Shown: positions 8,747-17,439, counted from the first letter of the stretch. The stretch: 64,000 nt of DNA from Kosakonia oryzendophytica (GCF_900094925.1 NZ_FMAY01000003.1:310001-374000), one strand, 5' to 3'. Numbers and translations: made by a program. Notes: generated by a model not told the origin, from the letters alone.

Positions 8747-9734
8747 GTGCAGTTCTCCTTTGTCGGAAGATCAGCCACAAAAACCAGGGCGCGCCCAGCA
8801 GGCTGGTGAGCAGACCCACCGGCATCTCGGCAGGCGCTACCGCCGTGCGTGCGACCGTGTCGGCAATCAGTAACAGACCGGCCCCTGTCAATAACGAACC
8901 CGGCACCAGCCCGCGGTGATCCGGCCCCAGCCAGATGCGCATCAGATGCGGCACCACCAGTCCGACAAAGCTGATAATGCCGCTGATCGCGACGGCCGTG
9001 GCCACCAGCAGCGCGCTGCACACCAGCAGTAACCGCTGAAGCGCAGGAACATTGACGCCGAGGTAGTGCGCCTCTTCCTCCCCCAGTTGCAGCAGATTAA
9101 GCGGCTGCGCCACCCGCCAGATAACCACCGAAGCCGGGAGGATCAACGTCGCAGCAACCCCCAGCGTTAACCACTCTGTCTGCCCGAGACTGCCCATTCC
9201 CCACTGCGAAAGTTGGCGTAGCTGGGCATCGTTGCTAATCCAGGAGAGGACGCCCACGCCCGCGTTACACAGCGCATTAATGGCAATCCCCACCAGCAAC
9301 AGGCGCGACAGCCCGCTCTCCGCTGTTTTGCTGAGCAGATAAATCACCACCATCACCGCCAGACTGCCAATAAATGCTGCCAGCATCGGTGCGTACAGCG
9401 CGACCAGCACCGGAACCGACACCGGCAGCACCAGCCAGCACGCCACCATCAGCGACGCGCCGCCGCTGATGCCCAGCAACCCCGGATCGGCAAGCGGGTT
9501 ACGAAACAGTCCCTGCATCACACAGCCGGAGAGCGCCAGCGCCGCGCCGACCAGCAACGCCAGCAGCACGCGCGGCAGGCGGATAGTCAGCCAGATCTGA
9601 CGCAGCCCCTCATCCCCCGCAGACCACAAGCTTGCGAGCGGCAAGTGCATCGCCCCCTGGGTGGTCGCCAGCATCGTCAGCCCCAACAGCAGCAGAAGCA
9701 GTCCCCAGAGTATGCGGGACACGGCGCGACTCAT
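8739..9734 (-). CDS. hmuU: haemin ABC importer permease, FecCD family
   Basis: 331 residues of the FecCD/BtuC permease family with about ten membrane segments. Typical motifs are LPRVLLALLVGAALALSGC, NPLADPGLLGISGGASLM and FVGLVVPHLMRIWLGPDHR. It overlaps hmuT by 4 bp and hmuV by 8 bp. Together with HmuT and HmuV it forms the inner-membrane haem importer; haem as substrate follows from the neighbouring receptor and HmuS. Confidence 0.9.
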   Translation of the reverse strand: MSRAVSRILWGLLLLLLGLTMLATTQGAMHLPLASLWSAGDEGLRQIWLTIRLPRVLLALLVGAALALSGCVMQGLFRNPLADPGLLGISGGASLMVACWLVLPVSVPVLVALYAPMLAAFIGSLAVMVVIYLLSKTAESGLSRLLLVGIAINALCNAGVGVLSWISNDAQLRQLSQWGMGSLGQTEWLTLGVAATLILPASVVIWRVAQPLNLLQLGEEEAHYLGVNVPALQRLLLVCSALLVATAVAISGIISFVGLVVPHLMRIWLGPDHRGLVPGSLLTGAGLLLIADTVARTAVAPAEMPVGLLTSLLGAPWFLWLIFRQRRTARG

Positions 9735-10552
9735 TCTGGCGTGTGCTCCGCTTTACGGCGCAACTCCAGCACCGCGTGCGGCGTACTCAGGCCAAACCCC
9801 AGCAACGCCGTATCATCAATGATCAGCGCCTGTTTATTGCGCCCGGCGGGGGTTTGCGCCAGACCGGGCAGCGCCCAGAGGCTCGCTTCACCGCCCATAC
9901 TTTTCACCCCGTCGGCGGAGATCACCACCAGGTCCGGTTTGCTGGCGATCACCCCTTCCTGCGACAGGGCGCGATAATGGGCAAAGCCCTGCATCGCATT
10001 CTGCAAACCTGCCGCGCGGATAGCGCCGTCCGCCGCCGTCTCCTGTCCGGCAACCATCGCCCCCATGCCGCCATGACTGAGAATAAACAACACCCGCTTA
10101 TTCACCGGCTGCGCGGGCAGTGCGGCAATCTCCGCCGCCAGTGTTTTACGCACCGCGTCGCCTGCGGCGGTGCGCCCGATGGCCGCCGCAATCACCGCGA
10201 CTTTTTTATCGATATCCGCCAGCGTGTAGCCGCCCGGCACAGAGACCACCCGGACATGGTTCTCCTGCACTTTTTGCAGCACCTGCGACGGCTGCGCCTG
10301 GGCGCTTGCCAGCACCACGGTCGGGCGTAGCGAGAGAATGCCTTCCGCGTTGAGCTGCCGCAGATACCCCACATCCGGCACTGTTTGCGCCTGCGCAGGC
10401 CAGGTGCTGGTGCTGTCGCGCCCCACCAGTTGCGCCTGCGCGCCCAGCCCGTACACAATGCCGGTGACGTCGCCACCAAGGGAGACGATTTTCTCTGCCG
10501 CCGCGCTGACCGCCAGCGGCAGCGCTAACAACAACATCAGTACTGTTTTCAT
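9731..10552 (-). CDS. hmuT: periplasmic haem-binding protein
   Basis: 273 residues with a cleavable signal peptide (MKTVLMLLLALPLAVSAAA). Motifs of the class III (helical backbone) binding proteins are present: KIVSLGGDVTGIVYGLGAQ, VGYLRQLNAEGILSLRPTVV and VNKRVLFILSHGGMG. The Tyr in DVGYLRQL is at the usual axial haem-ligand place for HmuT/ShuT. It overlaps both hmuS and hmuU by 4 bp. Confidence 0.9.
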   Translation of the reverse strand: MKTVLMLLLALPLAVSAAAEKIVSLGGDVTGIVYGLGAQAQLVGRDSTSTWPAQAQTVPDVGYLRQLNAEGILSLRPTVVLASAQAQPSQVLQKVQENHVRVVSVPGGYTLADIDKKVAVIAAAIGRTAAGDAVRKTLAAEIAALPAQPVNKRVLFILSHGGMGAMVAGQETAADGAIRAAGLQNAMQGFAHYRALSQEGVIASKPDLVVISADGVKSMGGEASLWALPGLAQTPAGRNKQALIIDDTALLGFGLSTPHAVLELRRKAEHTPE

Positions 10553-11607
10553 GCTGCTTTTCCTTTGCCGATCAGGGCATCAATCTGTGCCCGCCACTGC
10601 GCTTGTTCCGGCTGACCTTCGCTGCGCTGACCATACAGTTGCGCTATCTGCACGCCATCGTCGGCGAAGAGCTCAAGGCTGGTGACATGACCGCCGTCCG
10701 TCGGCTTGCGGGTGACCCAGCATTCGGCGATCCCCGCGTCGCGTAGATGCAGGGTGAAGGTTTCGTTGAAAATGTTGATCCACCCTTTCATCGGCGTCAG
10801 CTTCTCCAGCACGCCGGTAAAAATCTGTACGCAGCCGCGATTCCCCACGAAGATCATGATTTCATTGCCGTCCTGCAATACGCTCTCCAGCAGGGTCGGC
10901 AGCGCGTCATTGCTGACCTGGCAGGCCAGATCGTCGCCCACCAGCCGGAACGCCTGCTGACGAGAGAGGTTGTACTTTTTCAGTAACCCGAAAAACTGGT
11001 GGACATCGGTCATCGCCCGCCACGCCTGATCCAGCGCGGTGGCGTCGACGGCGTGCGCATACTGAGTCGCTTTGGCGGCGACGATCGTCAACGGCTGCGC
11101 AGAGGTGGCGCGAAAACGGCTGAGCACTGCGTCCCATGCCGCCATATCGGTACGCGCCGTGGTGTAAACCTTCAGCAGCGCATCGCCCTGGCGGTCGAAA
11201 AACTGAATACTCTGGCGCTCGCCGCGCGGGCTTTGTTCGCAGAGGTGAAACACGCTGGCCCATTCACCGAGGAACAGACGCAGATCGAGCGCACGCGGGT
11301 TGAGCACCAGCCCGGCGTGTTCGCTGATATGTTGATGGGTAAACTCGCCCAGTTGCTCGTGTACCGCATAGTCATTGCGGCAGATCGATTTGATCTCGCC
11401 CACCGGTTCCAGTGCCGCGAGGATGTCGCGCACGTCGCCCGTCAGGCGCACCGCATCGTGCCCGACGCGGGAGTGGGTTAATTCCGCTTCACTGATCGCC
11501 ATCTCGCTGGCGATGTCACGGGCGTATTTTGCCGGTTCTTGCGTTTTGATGGTCTGATACTGACGCCAGATGGCGGCGAAGTCGTGTGCAGATGCAGGCA
11601 TAAACAT
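10549..11607 (-). CDS. hmuS: cytoplasmic haem-degrading / haem-trafficking protein
   Basis: 352 residues, typical of HemS/ChuS/HmuS with two repeated halves. Family motifs are VGHDAVRLTGDVRDILAALE, then HLCEQSPRGERQSIQFFDRQ in the first half and IMIFVGNRGCVQIFTG with WINIFNETFTLHLR in the second. ChuS-type relatives open the haem ring and release iron. It is downstream of hmuR, from which it is separated by a hairpin with a T run, and is coupled to hmuT. Confidence 0.88.
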   Translation of the reverse strand: MFMPASAHDFAAIWRQYQTIKTQEPAKYARDIASEMAISEAELTHSRVGHDAVRLTGDVRDILAALEPVGEIKSICRNDYAVHEQLGEFTHQHISEHAGLVLNPRALDLRLFLGEWASVFHLCEQSPRGERQSIQFFDRQGDALLKVYTTARTDMAAWDAVLSRFRATSAQPLTIVAAKATQYAHAVDATALDQAWRAMTDVHQFFGLLKKYNLSRQQAFRLVGDDLACQVSNDALPTLLESVLQDGNEIMIFVGNRGCVQIFTGVLEKLTPMKGWINIFNETFTLHLRDAGIAECWVTRKPTDGGHVTSLELFADDGVQIAQLYGQRSEGQPEQAQWRAQIDALIGKGKAA

Positions 11608-11624
11608 AGCGTCCTTTAGGATGT

Positions 11625-11650
11625 GAAAAACCCCGGCAGCGATACCGGGG
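11625..11650 (-). terminator. hairpin between hmuR and hmuS, possible attenuating terminator
   Basis: On the minus strand CCCCGG and CCGGGG flank an 8-nt loop and are followed at once by TTTTT. This is a classic intrinsic terminator placed inside the haem operon, after the receptor and before hmuS. It probably lowers expression of hmuSTUV relative to the outer-membrane receptor. Confidence 0.65.
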
Positions 11651-11706
11651 AGAAACGTTAACGGTGGAGACCTATTCGCCCGGGCTGCCCGAGCGATAAC
11701 ATCGTC

Positions 11707-14070
11707 TTAGAAGTCGACATTGACGCCCAATTGCCAGGTGCGTCCCGGCATCACCGCCAGCGCTTTATCGTAGGCATTCTGGTTGGTGGACTCTTCCTGA
11801 GTACGGCTGTTCAGGTAGTCCCAGTACTTACGATCGGTGATGTTGTAAACGCCGCCGTTAACCTTGACGTGTTTCGCCACCTGCCAGTACGCCGTCCAGT
11901 CCAGCAGACCGTAGCCCGGCACGCGCATATACTCGACACTGGAATCCCCCAATGCACCGCCGGTATTGGTGTAGGACTGGCGGTTGGTGGCGGTCGCCTG
12001 CTTGCCTTTGACAAAGGTGGCGGTCAGCGCAGTGCCGTAGCGTTTTGCCGGATCATCCCAGGCAACGCCGACGATGGCTTTCATTGGCGCGACGCTGTCG
12101 AGATCGACGTATTTGTCGCCGGAGTAGCTGGATTTGGACTTCCCTTGGGTATAGCCGTACGCCAGCGTGGCGCTCAGGCCGTTCAGTTGTTCGAACCAGG
12201 TGCCAACGTTGAATTTCGCGCTGACTTCACCGCCATAGATAAAGGCCTTGTCGCGGTTTTCAGCCTGATAAGTGGTGTAGATATTGGAAGGAACGTTGGT
12301 GAATTTATCCGGGTTGCCTGAACGGGTGTAACGGGTATAGGCGATAAAGTTTTTATAGCTGTTGTAGAACAGCGCCGTACGCAGCGTTACCCCGTCGGTG
12401 ACGTCGCCCTTCATGCCCCATTCCAGGTTGTTGCTGGTTTCGGTTTTCAGATCGGTGTTGCCGATCAACGCATACTGCCCACGCCCGGCATAGCTTGAAC
12501 CCAGGTTCCAGGAGCCGTACAACTGACTGGCGTTCGGGAACTCCGCCCCGCGTTTATATTGCAGGTAGGTCATCAGGCGCGGCGTGAGGTCGTACTGGAA
12601 GGTCAGCGACGGCAGCAACTGGGTGTCTGAATTTTTACCGTACAACGACGAGACGGACGACTCCGTCAGCACGCTGCTGTTGGTCGTCAGGCTGGAGAGG
12701 TTATCCGGTTTAGTGGACTGATGCACAACGCGCGTGCCCGGAATGATGGCGAAGTGGTGGCCATCTGCATCGAAGTTAATCTGATCCTGCACGAACGCGC
12801 CCACGGTGTAGCTGCGGCTGTTCGCCTCCGGTTGCATGATCACACTGAAGGCGCTCGGTACCGGCGACTGGCTAAACGGGCGTTCGGTTTTGCTGGTGCT
12901 GGCGTTAAAGCCTGCGCTCAGATCATGACGACCGAGCGTTTTCGCCAGCGCATTCTGAATGCCCCAGGTGTCGGTGTCATAGTTGGAGTAGACCGTCTCC
13001 ATGCTACCGGTGGTGCTGTCTGGCATCCAGGTGCGGTCATGCGCCTCGGTGTGCTGGTAGTAGACTTTGCTGGACATGCTATCGAGCCAGTCGTTCATTG
13101 GCGTCCAGTCATCTTTCAGGCTAACGCCCCAGCGCCGGGTCTGGCTGGTTTGCTGCGCATCACCGAGGATCGTGCTGCCGCTGCTGTTCCAGCTATCGTA
13201 GTGGGTGTGGTTGGTCTTGTGGTAATAATCCAGCGTCGCCGTCAGTTTGTGCGCCTCATTGGGCTGCCAGATCCCGGAGGCCATCATCGCATCGGAGTGC
13301 CAGTTCGCCGGATAAGCGTCCAGAGTGCCGCTGTTGTTGCGGGTCTGCTGACCGTCGCGGCGGCTGTAGACAAAAATGCCGCGCAGAGTGTCGTCCCCGG
13401 CCGCGCCGGTTATGCCGTTGTGCCAGCTACGGTCTGCGGAGTCGTAATCGCTCTGATAACCAAAGTAGGTCTCTTTCCCCTGACGCAGATAGTCGTCGGC
13501 GGATTTCGGTTTAAAGGAGACGTTGCCGCCAATCGAGGTGTTGGCGTTATCCGTTGATGTCGCGCCGGACTGAATATCAACGCTACCGTACATATACGGA
13601 TCGATGTAATCGCGGCCAATGCCGAAAGTGTTCAGACCTGCGCGACTGACATAGCTGCGGCCGGTGGCATCGGGCTGAGGGATCCCGTCAACATCAATGC
13701 CGACACGGTTGCTTTCCAGACCACGAATGTTATAGCCGGTGTAACCGCCGCGATCGAAGCCGCTTTTCCCGTTGCCGGAACCGCCGCTGGCGCCGGTGGC
13801 GCTGATCAACGGCTCATAGCGCATGATGGAGCCAAAATCTTTCGCGCCTTTATTTTGCAGATCCTGCGCGCTGACCGAATGGTCGCTCCCGGCTTTTAAT
13901 ACCGGCGCAGGCGCTGTGACGACCATCTCTTCAGCGGTATCTTGCTGGGAGTTGGCGGAAATTGCGGGGGTATCAGCCGCACTGGCGGAGGTCTGATACA
14001 GTGCTGCGAGTAGTGAAGTCACCAGCACGCGCTTGCTAAAGCGAGGCCGGGAAAGTTGCGATGTATACAT
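11707..14070 (-). CDS. hmuR: TonB-dependent outer-membrane haem/haemoglobin receptor
   Basis: 787 residues from the ATG at 14070 (MYTSQLSRPRFSKR, signal peptide ending ASAADT). Earlier in-frame ATGs lack a signal peptide. A TonB box (EEMVVTA) is followed by a plug domain with NIRGLESNRVGIDVDGIPQP, and the barrel ends in the standard aromatic residue (QLGVNVDF). The family box usually written FRAP reads YKRGAEFPNASQLYGS here, and the NPNL box reads GNTDLKTETSNNLEWG, so the haem-receptor motif is somewhat divergent. A Fur box lies upstream. Confidence 0.88.
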   Translation of the reverse strand: MYTSQLSRPRFSKRVLVTSLLAALYQTSASAADTPAISANSQQDTAEEMVVTAPAPVLKAGSDHSVSAQDLQNKGAKDFGSIMRYEPLISATGASGGSGNGKSGFDRGGYTGYNIRGLESNRVGIDVDGIPQPDATGRSYVSRAGLNTFGIGRDYIDPYMYGSVDIQSGATSTDNANTSIGGNVSFKPKSADDYLRQGKETYFGYQSDYDSADRSWHNGITGAAGDDTLRGIFVYSRRDGQQTRNNSGTLDAYPANWHSDAMMASGIWQPNEAHKLTATLDYYHKTNHTHYDSWNSSGSTILGDAQQTSQTRRWGVSLKDDWTPMNDWLDSMSSKVYYQHTEAHDRTWMPDSTTGSMETVYSNYDTDTWGIQNALAKTLGRHDLSAGFNASTSKTERPFSQSPVPSAFSVIMQPEANSRSYTVGAFVQDQINFDADGHHFAIIPGTRVVHQSTKPDNLSSLTTNSSVLTESSVSSLYGKNSDTQLLPSLTFQYDLTPRLMTYLQYKRGAEFPNASQLYGSWNLGSSYAGRGQYALIGNTDLKTETSNNLEWGMKGDVTDGVTLRTALFYNSYKNFIAYTRYTRSGNPDKFTNVPSNIYTTYQAENRDKAFIYGGEVSAKFNVGTWFEQLNGLSATLAYGYTQGKSKSSYSGDKYVDLDSVAPMKAIVGVAWDDPAKRYGTALTATFVKGKQATATNRQSYTNTGGALGDSSVEYMRVPGYGLLDWTAYWQVAKHVKVNGGVYNITDRKYWDYLNSRTQEESTNQNAYDKALAVMPGRTWQLGVNVDF

Positions 14071-14187
14071 AGTTTTGCAAGCCCAGGTGTTATTAGTATC
14101 AGGCTCACTGCTTACTTCCAGTCGTACGTGGAATTGTGCCGTGTCCGCACCCGACACTGATGGCCAACTCTCATCTTATTGAGCCAG

Positions 14188-14211
14188 ATAATAATGATAA
14201 TAATTATCACT
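14188..14211. promoter_or_regulatory. Fur box upstream of hmuR
   Basis: The run ATAATGATAATAATTATCA within 14190-14210 matches the Fur consensus GATAATGATAATCATTATC closely. It lies about 120 bp upstream of the hmuR start and about 85 bp upstream of the divergent SelW-like gene. Iron repression of the haem operon is expected. Confidence 0.8.
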
Positions 14212-14294
14212 TGCAATAACTTAATTATTCTTCACATTCCTCCCCATAGATTGCCTACAATGGTTGTCTATTACGCGCTTACGGTGACGATAAA

Positions 14295-14576
14295 ATGAGC
14301 AAACCCATCATCACTCTGCATTACTGCTCCCAGTGTAACTGGATGCTACGCGCCAGCTGGATGGCGCAGGAATTACTGCATACCTTCAGTACCGATCTCG
14401 ATGCGGTCACCCTGAAGCCGGGCACCGGTGGGATTTTTGTTATCGATATTGACGGTCACGTTATCTGGGATCGCAAGCAGGATAGTGGTTTCCCCGATGC
14501 AGCAGAATTAAAACGCCGCGTACGCGACTACTGCTTCCCGGAAAAACCGCTGGGCCATGTGGAGAAAAGCATGTAG
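14295..14576 (+). CDS. SelT/SelW/SelH-family thioredoxin-like protein
   Basis: 93 residues of the Rdx family (bacterial selenoprotein W-like). The redox motif C-x-x-C sits at the N-terminus in LHYCSQCNW, with Cys in place of selenocysteine. The family feature KPGTGGIFVIDIDGHVIWDR follows, then a C-terminal helix. The physiological partner is not known. It starts next to the hmuR Fur box on the other strand, so iron could influence it too. Confidence 0.85.
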   Translation: MSKPIITLHYCSQCNWMLRASWMAQELLHTFSTDLDAVTLKPGTGGIFVIDIDGHVIWDRKQDSGFPDAAELKRRVRDYCFPEKPLGHVEKSM

Positions 14577-14667
14577 GGAGGGATAAGGCGCAAAACAGCG
14601 CTTCGCGTCTCAGGCCCGTTGAAGTTCCCTCCTTTGCTAACACACAGAAAATAGCCTGTTGCGTGGG

Positions 14668-14698
14668 CAACAAAAAGGTCGCCGTAGCGACCTTTTTG
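14668..14698. terminator. bidirectional terminator
   Basis: AAAAAGGTCGCC and its complement GGCGACCTTTTT flank a short loop, with A and T runs on the two sides. It can end transcription of the SelW-like gene from the left and of the small gene at 14699 from the right. Confidence 0.75.
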
Positions 14699-14776
14699 TT
14701 ACTTTTTCACCGGTTGCGGCTTCTTATCGCCGGACTCGGGTGCGTTGTGTGGATCATCTTTTTCAACTTTCAGCAC
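14699..14776 (-). CDS. 25-residue charged small protein
   Basis: A GTG start at 14776 sits five bases behind a perfect AGGAGG Shine-Dalgarno (14782-14787). The peptide is 25 residues, begins MLKVEKDDPHN and ends DKKPQPVKK, so it is highly charged, with no membrane segment. A TATAGT -10-like hexamer lies just upstream (14807-14812), and a strong terminator follows the stop. The unit therefore looks like a very short monocistronic mRNA of about 130 nt. A longer frame extends to 14974, but it runs through another terminator hairpin, which argues for the short form. I do not recognise the family. Confidence 0.5.
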   Translation of the reverse strand: MLKVEKDDPHNAPESGDKKPQPVKK

Positions 14777-14845
14777 AGGATCCTCCTTGTTGCCTTCCGT
14801 CTTTTGACTATAGATGCCCGCAGCGAAAAGAAGCCAGGCGGCAGA

Positions 14846-14873
14846 CAAAAAAAACCGCTCAGACTGAGCGGTT
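14846..14873 (-). terminator. intrinsic terminator on the minus strand
   Basis: AACCGCTCAG and CTGAGCGGTT form a perfect stem, and on the minus strand the stem is followed by eight T residues. It would stop leftward transcription from the 15-kb region before the 25-codon gene and so isolates that gene. Confidence 0.7.
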
Positions 14874-15155
14874 GCAAGTGCGACACCAGGGTTTGGTAAA
14901 TTGTAGAACTGCATGAAATATAAACATTTTTTGGATAACTTCAAGGCAATCACCATGAAAAAAATCATTCCCAAAGATCGTTATATTTCACTACAACAAG
15001 TTGTTTTATAACGATATTCTTGTAAACATTTTGCAAATAATTAGCAGACTCATTGTGAGCAATAACCAGGCAATTGCATACCTTCAGACACAGAGCGGAT
15101 TTCCTGCTCCTGAGGGTGATTTTTCGCTATTTCTCCGTAAAGGAATATCGCGCTG

Positions 15156-15368
15156 TTATGGCGAATTATCTTCTTGCTGCGTCTGTATCCGGTTAGCGAT
15201 TTTGTCAACCAGACGCTTTTGGCGTGGGGTAAGATGAAGGGATACGGCTGCCTCATTAATAGAAATAAGCGTTGATATCATTCTGTTAGGGTCGATATAC
15301 AGAAAATTCTCACACCCTTCGATGGGCATTATCTCACTGGGGTTTTCTTGTTTATTTTCTCTCATCAT
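15156..15368 (-). CDS. small hypothetical protein
   Basis: 70 residues (69 if the second ATG is used) that I do not recognise. The N-terminus is polar (MRENKQENPSEI), the centre reads ENFLYIDPNRMISTLISI, and the C-terminus is a probable basic amphipathic helix (LHLTPRQKRLVDKIANRIQ). No signal peptide or membrane segment is visible. It lies downstream of yciG on the same strand, separated by about 230 bp. Base composition is AT-rich like its surroundings. Coding status is uncertain. Confidence 0.4.
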   Translation of the reverse strand: MMRENKQENPSEIMPIEGCENFLYIDPNRMISTLISINEAAVSLHLTPRQKRLVDKIANRIQTQQEDNSP

Positions 15369-15601
15369 TCTACTCAGGTATTTATTTCATAGCACAGCAA
15401 TGTACACTTTGTGCTAATGAGCAATAATCTTTGCAAAAGATTACCGTCACATAATATTATGCAGGTCGCCATCTATTAATTTCACAATAAAGAATCAGTT
15501 AACGAAATATCACATTCAACATAACGAGATAAACGAGCCGTTTCCGACCCGCTTGTTATTCACATACCATTTTAATGATGACTGACTACCATAAGTCACT
15601 A

Positions 15602-15784
15602 TCAGGACTCAGATTTACGGCCACCACCATGACTGTTTTTGCCGCCTTTCTTACCGGCTTCGGATGCACGTTCGGGATCATTTTTAAAGTTGCCCCCGCT
15701 GTGCTGTCCACCTTTCCGTCCTGCTTCAGAAGCCTTTTCACGATCTTCTGCGAAATTTCCAGAACCGCCTCTATGTTCCGCCAT
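15602..15784 (-). CDS. yciG: KGG-repeat stress protein, YciG family
   Basis: 60 residues, nearly identical in layout to E. coli YciG. Two copies of the KGG module are visible, as REKASEAGRKGGQHSGG and PERASEAGKKGGKNSHGG. The ATG at 15784 has a GGAG ribosome site eight bases upstream. YciG/YmdF-type proteins are small, hydrophilic and stationary-phase (RpoS) induced, and are linked to stress and flagellar phenotypes. A longer frame in another reading phase (to 15828) is a shadow. Confidence 0.88.
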   Translation of the reverse strand: MAEHRGGSGNFAEDREKASEAGRKGGQHSGGNFKNDPERASEAGKKGGKNSHGGGRKSES

Positions 15785-16105
15785 ATTATATCTCCAGTGG
15801 GTATTTTACTTGTAACCGAAAAAGTCATTAAGTACTTTAATCGATCGCGTTAGAGATTTAAGTTTGGTTGCTAATGAAAATTAGTCAACGGCATTCATAA
15901 AATTAATCATAATAAAAATTACGCAGCTTATTTTTACATTTAGATGCATATGTTGCATTTAAAATAAAACTTATATTTATAAAGGGGTTAAACGTCGATA
16001 TATCTTCTAAAGAAATAATCAAAAAATGTTATTTATTTCCGCAGAATTTACCGAAGCGGTAATTCTGAACGCAGGGAGAACGCACGATTCTCCCTGCCAC
16101 ATCGA
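15785..16105. other. AT-rich intergenic region
   Basis: No gene is seen in this stretch. At 16072-16098 the inverted repeat GCAGGGAGAA / TTCTCCCTGC lies just past the end of crcB and may form its terminator, though no long T run follows. The rest is very AT-rich upstream DNA of yciG, with no motif I can name. Confidence 0.4.
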
Positions 16106-16483
16106 TCAAAACAACGCGTTAACCACCATAAATCCCAAAGCCGTCATCAAAATCGCTCCTACCACATGCACCAACACGGAGGTCATTGCCCACAGATAAT
16201 CCCCTGTTTGCAGCAATGCAAAGATCTCCAGTGAAAATGTTGAAAAGGTCGTCATGCCGCCGCACAAACCGGTGGTAATTAGCAGTCGCCAGGTGGGATC
16301 AAGATTCGGCTGCCGGGTAAAGAACGCCAGCGCGCCACCTATGATTAACCCGCCAAGCAGATTCACCAGTAAGGTGCCGGGTGGCAGATTGGGAAACAGA
16401 ACATTCAACCGAATGGAGAGCAACCAGCGGATAACGCAGCCCGCAGAACCCCCGATCATCACAGCAAATAAAGATTTCAGCAT
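16106..16483 (-). CDS. crcB: fluoride efflux channel CrcB/Fluc
   Basis: 125 residues with four membrane helices. Signature motifs are GGSAGCVIRWLLS, GTLLVNLLGGLIIGG and the channel stretch TTGLCGGMTTFSTFSLE, with the fluoride-lining Phe and Asn residues of the Fluc family. The protein works as an antiparallel dimer that lets fluoride leave the cytoplasm. A fluoride riboswitch precedes it on the same strand, which confirms the assignment. Confidence 0.93.
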   Translation of the reverse strand: MLKSLFAVMIGGSAGCVIRWLLSIRLNVLFPNLPPGTLLVNLLGGLIIGGALAFFTRQPNLDPTWRLLITTGLCGGMTTFSTFSLEIFALLQTGDYLWAMTSVLVHVVGAILMTALGFMVVNALF

Positions 16484-16510
16484 GTTTTCCTCATTAATCG
16501 TGCGAATGAT

Positions 16511-16556
16511 GGAGACATGCCGGGAGGGGAAAATTTAAAACGCCCGACATGCCTCC
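16511..16556 (-). promoter_or_regulatory. 14-bp hairpin between the fluoride aptamer and crcB
   Basis: On the transcribed strand GGAGGCATGTCGGG pairs with CCCGGCATGTCTCC (14 pairs, two of them G-U), with an 18-nt loop. It lies directly between the aptamer and the crcB ribosome site, so it is the likely expression platform. No T run follows, so it is not a standard terminator. Confidence 0.55.
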
Positions 16557-16569
16557 GTTAAAGAGTCAT

Positions 16570-16632
16570 ATCAGGCGTCATCAGCTTCTCAGGGAAGCGG
16601 TTGGGTAAGGTGGAACGCCATCACCTTAGCGC
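16570..16632 (-). promoter_or_regulatory. fluoride riboswitch (crcB motif)
   Basis: Read on the minus strand, the conserved elements occur in order: GGTGATGGCGTTCCACC, a linker, AACCGC, and GCTGATGACGCCT. This is the consensus of the fluoride (crcB) riboswitch, a pseudoknotted aptamer that turns the gene on when fluoride is bound. It lies about 90 bp upstream of crcB on the same strand. Confidence 0.92.
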
Positions 16633-16714
16633 GCATTGTTGACGATTTTCACTTTCCAGGCAAGCGCAGGGCGTGCAGTAAGCGTAAGGAAAATCGCTAA
16701 CGATTTTCTCTGTG

Positions 16715-16743
16715 TTGACATAGGCGGCAAAATCAATTGTTAT
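16715..16743 (+). promoter_or_regulatory. zinT promoter (-35/-10)
   Basis: A consensus TTGACA at 16715-16720 is followed after 17 bp by TGTTAT at 16738-16743. The -10 hexamer is inside the Zur operator, so bound Zur would block RNA polymerase. Confidence 0.6.
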
Positions 16744-16757
16744 ATTATAACATTTCA
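16735..16757. promoter_or_regulatory. Zur operator of zinT
   Basis: TGTTATATTATAACA is a near-perfect palindrome that matches the Zur consensus GTTATANTATAAC with flanking AATG/CATTTC. It lies 33 bp upstream of zinT and overlaps the predicted -10. Zinc-dependent repression is expected. Confidence 0.85.
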
Positions 16758-16789
16758 TTTTGTCACAAAGGATAACCAGGGACTACACG

Positions 16790-17434
16790 ATGATCATGAA
16801 GAAATCCGCGTTCTTACTCGGTATGGGCATGTTGCTTGGTAGCGCTCAAAGCGTTGCCCACGATCACCATCACGGTAAACCGCTGTCGGAGGTTGAACGC
16901 AAAGCCAGCGAAGGCATTTTTGATAATAAAGAGGTAAAAGACAGAGCGCTGAGCGACTGGGATGGTATCTGGCAATCGCTGGAACCTTACCTGCTCAATG
17001 GCGATCTGGATCCGGTGCTGGAGAAAAAAGCGAAACAGGGTGACAAAACCGTTGAAGAGTACCGGGCTTATTATAAAAAAGGCTACGCGACAAACATTGA
17101 GATGATCGGCATCGAAGACAACGTAATCGAATTTCACTCTGGCAATACGGTGAATCGTTGCCGTTATGATTACGCCGGGTACAAAATCCTCACCTATGCC
17201 TCTGGTAAGAAAGGCGTTCGTTACCTGTTTGAATGCACAGACAGCCAGTCAAAAGCGCCAAAATATGTGCAGTTCAGCGACCATATTATCGCGCCGCGCC
17301 GGTCACAACATTTCCACATTTTCATGGGGAATGTCTCACAGGAAGCGCTGCTCAAAGAGATGGATAACTGGCCGACATACTACCCGTACAATATGACCAA
17401 GGCGCAAGTGGTCGAGGAAATGCTACATCATTGA
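16790..17434 (+). CDS. zinT: periplasmic zinc/cadmium-binding lipocalin-like protein ZinT
   Basis: About 214 residues. The signal peptide (start at 16790, or at the second ATG at 16796) ends near SVAHD. The mature N-terminus is His-rich ([13 protein letters not shown]), and the conserved family segments [37 protein letters not shown] and [20 protein letters not shown] carry the metal-binding His residues. ZinT captures zinc or cadmium in the periplasm and can hand zinc to ZnuA. The Zur operator immediately upstream fits. Confidence 0.93.
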   Translation: MIMKKSAFLLGMGMLLGSAQSVAHDHHHGKPLSEVERKASEGIFDNKEVKDRALSDWDGIWQSLEPYLLNGDLDPVLEKKAKQGDKTVEEYRAYYKKGYATNIEMIGIEDNVIEFHSGNTVNRCRYDYAGYKILTYASGKKGVRYLFECTDSQSKAPKYVQFSDHIIAPRRSQHFHIFMGNVSQEALLKEMDNWPTYYPYNMTKAQVVEEMLHH

Positions 17435-17439
17435 TGTTT

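Noticed and set aside
14777..14974. Upstream extension of the 25-codon gene to 91 codons
   Set aside because: The extension runs through a strong minus-strand terminator hairpin and lacks a ribosome site, while the short form has a perfect one.
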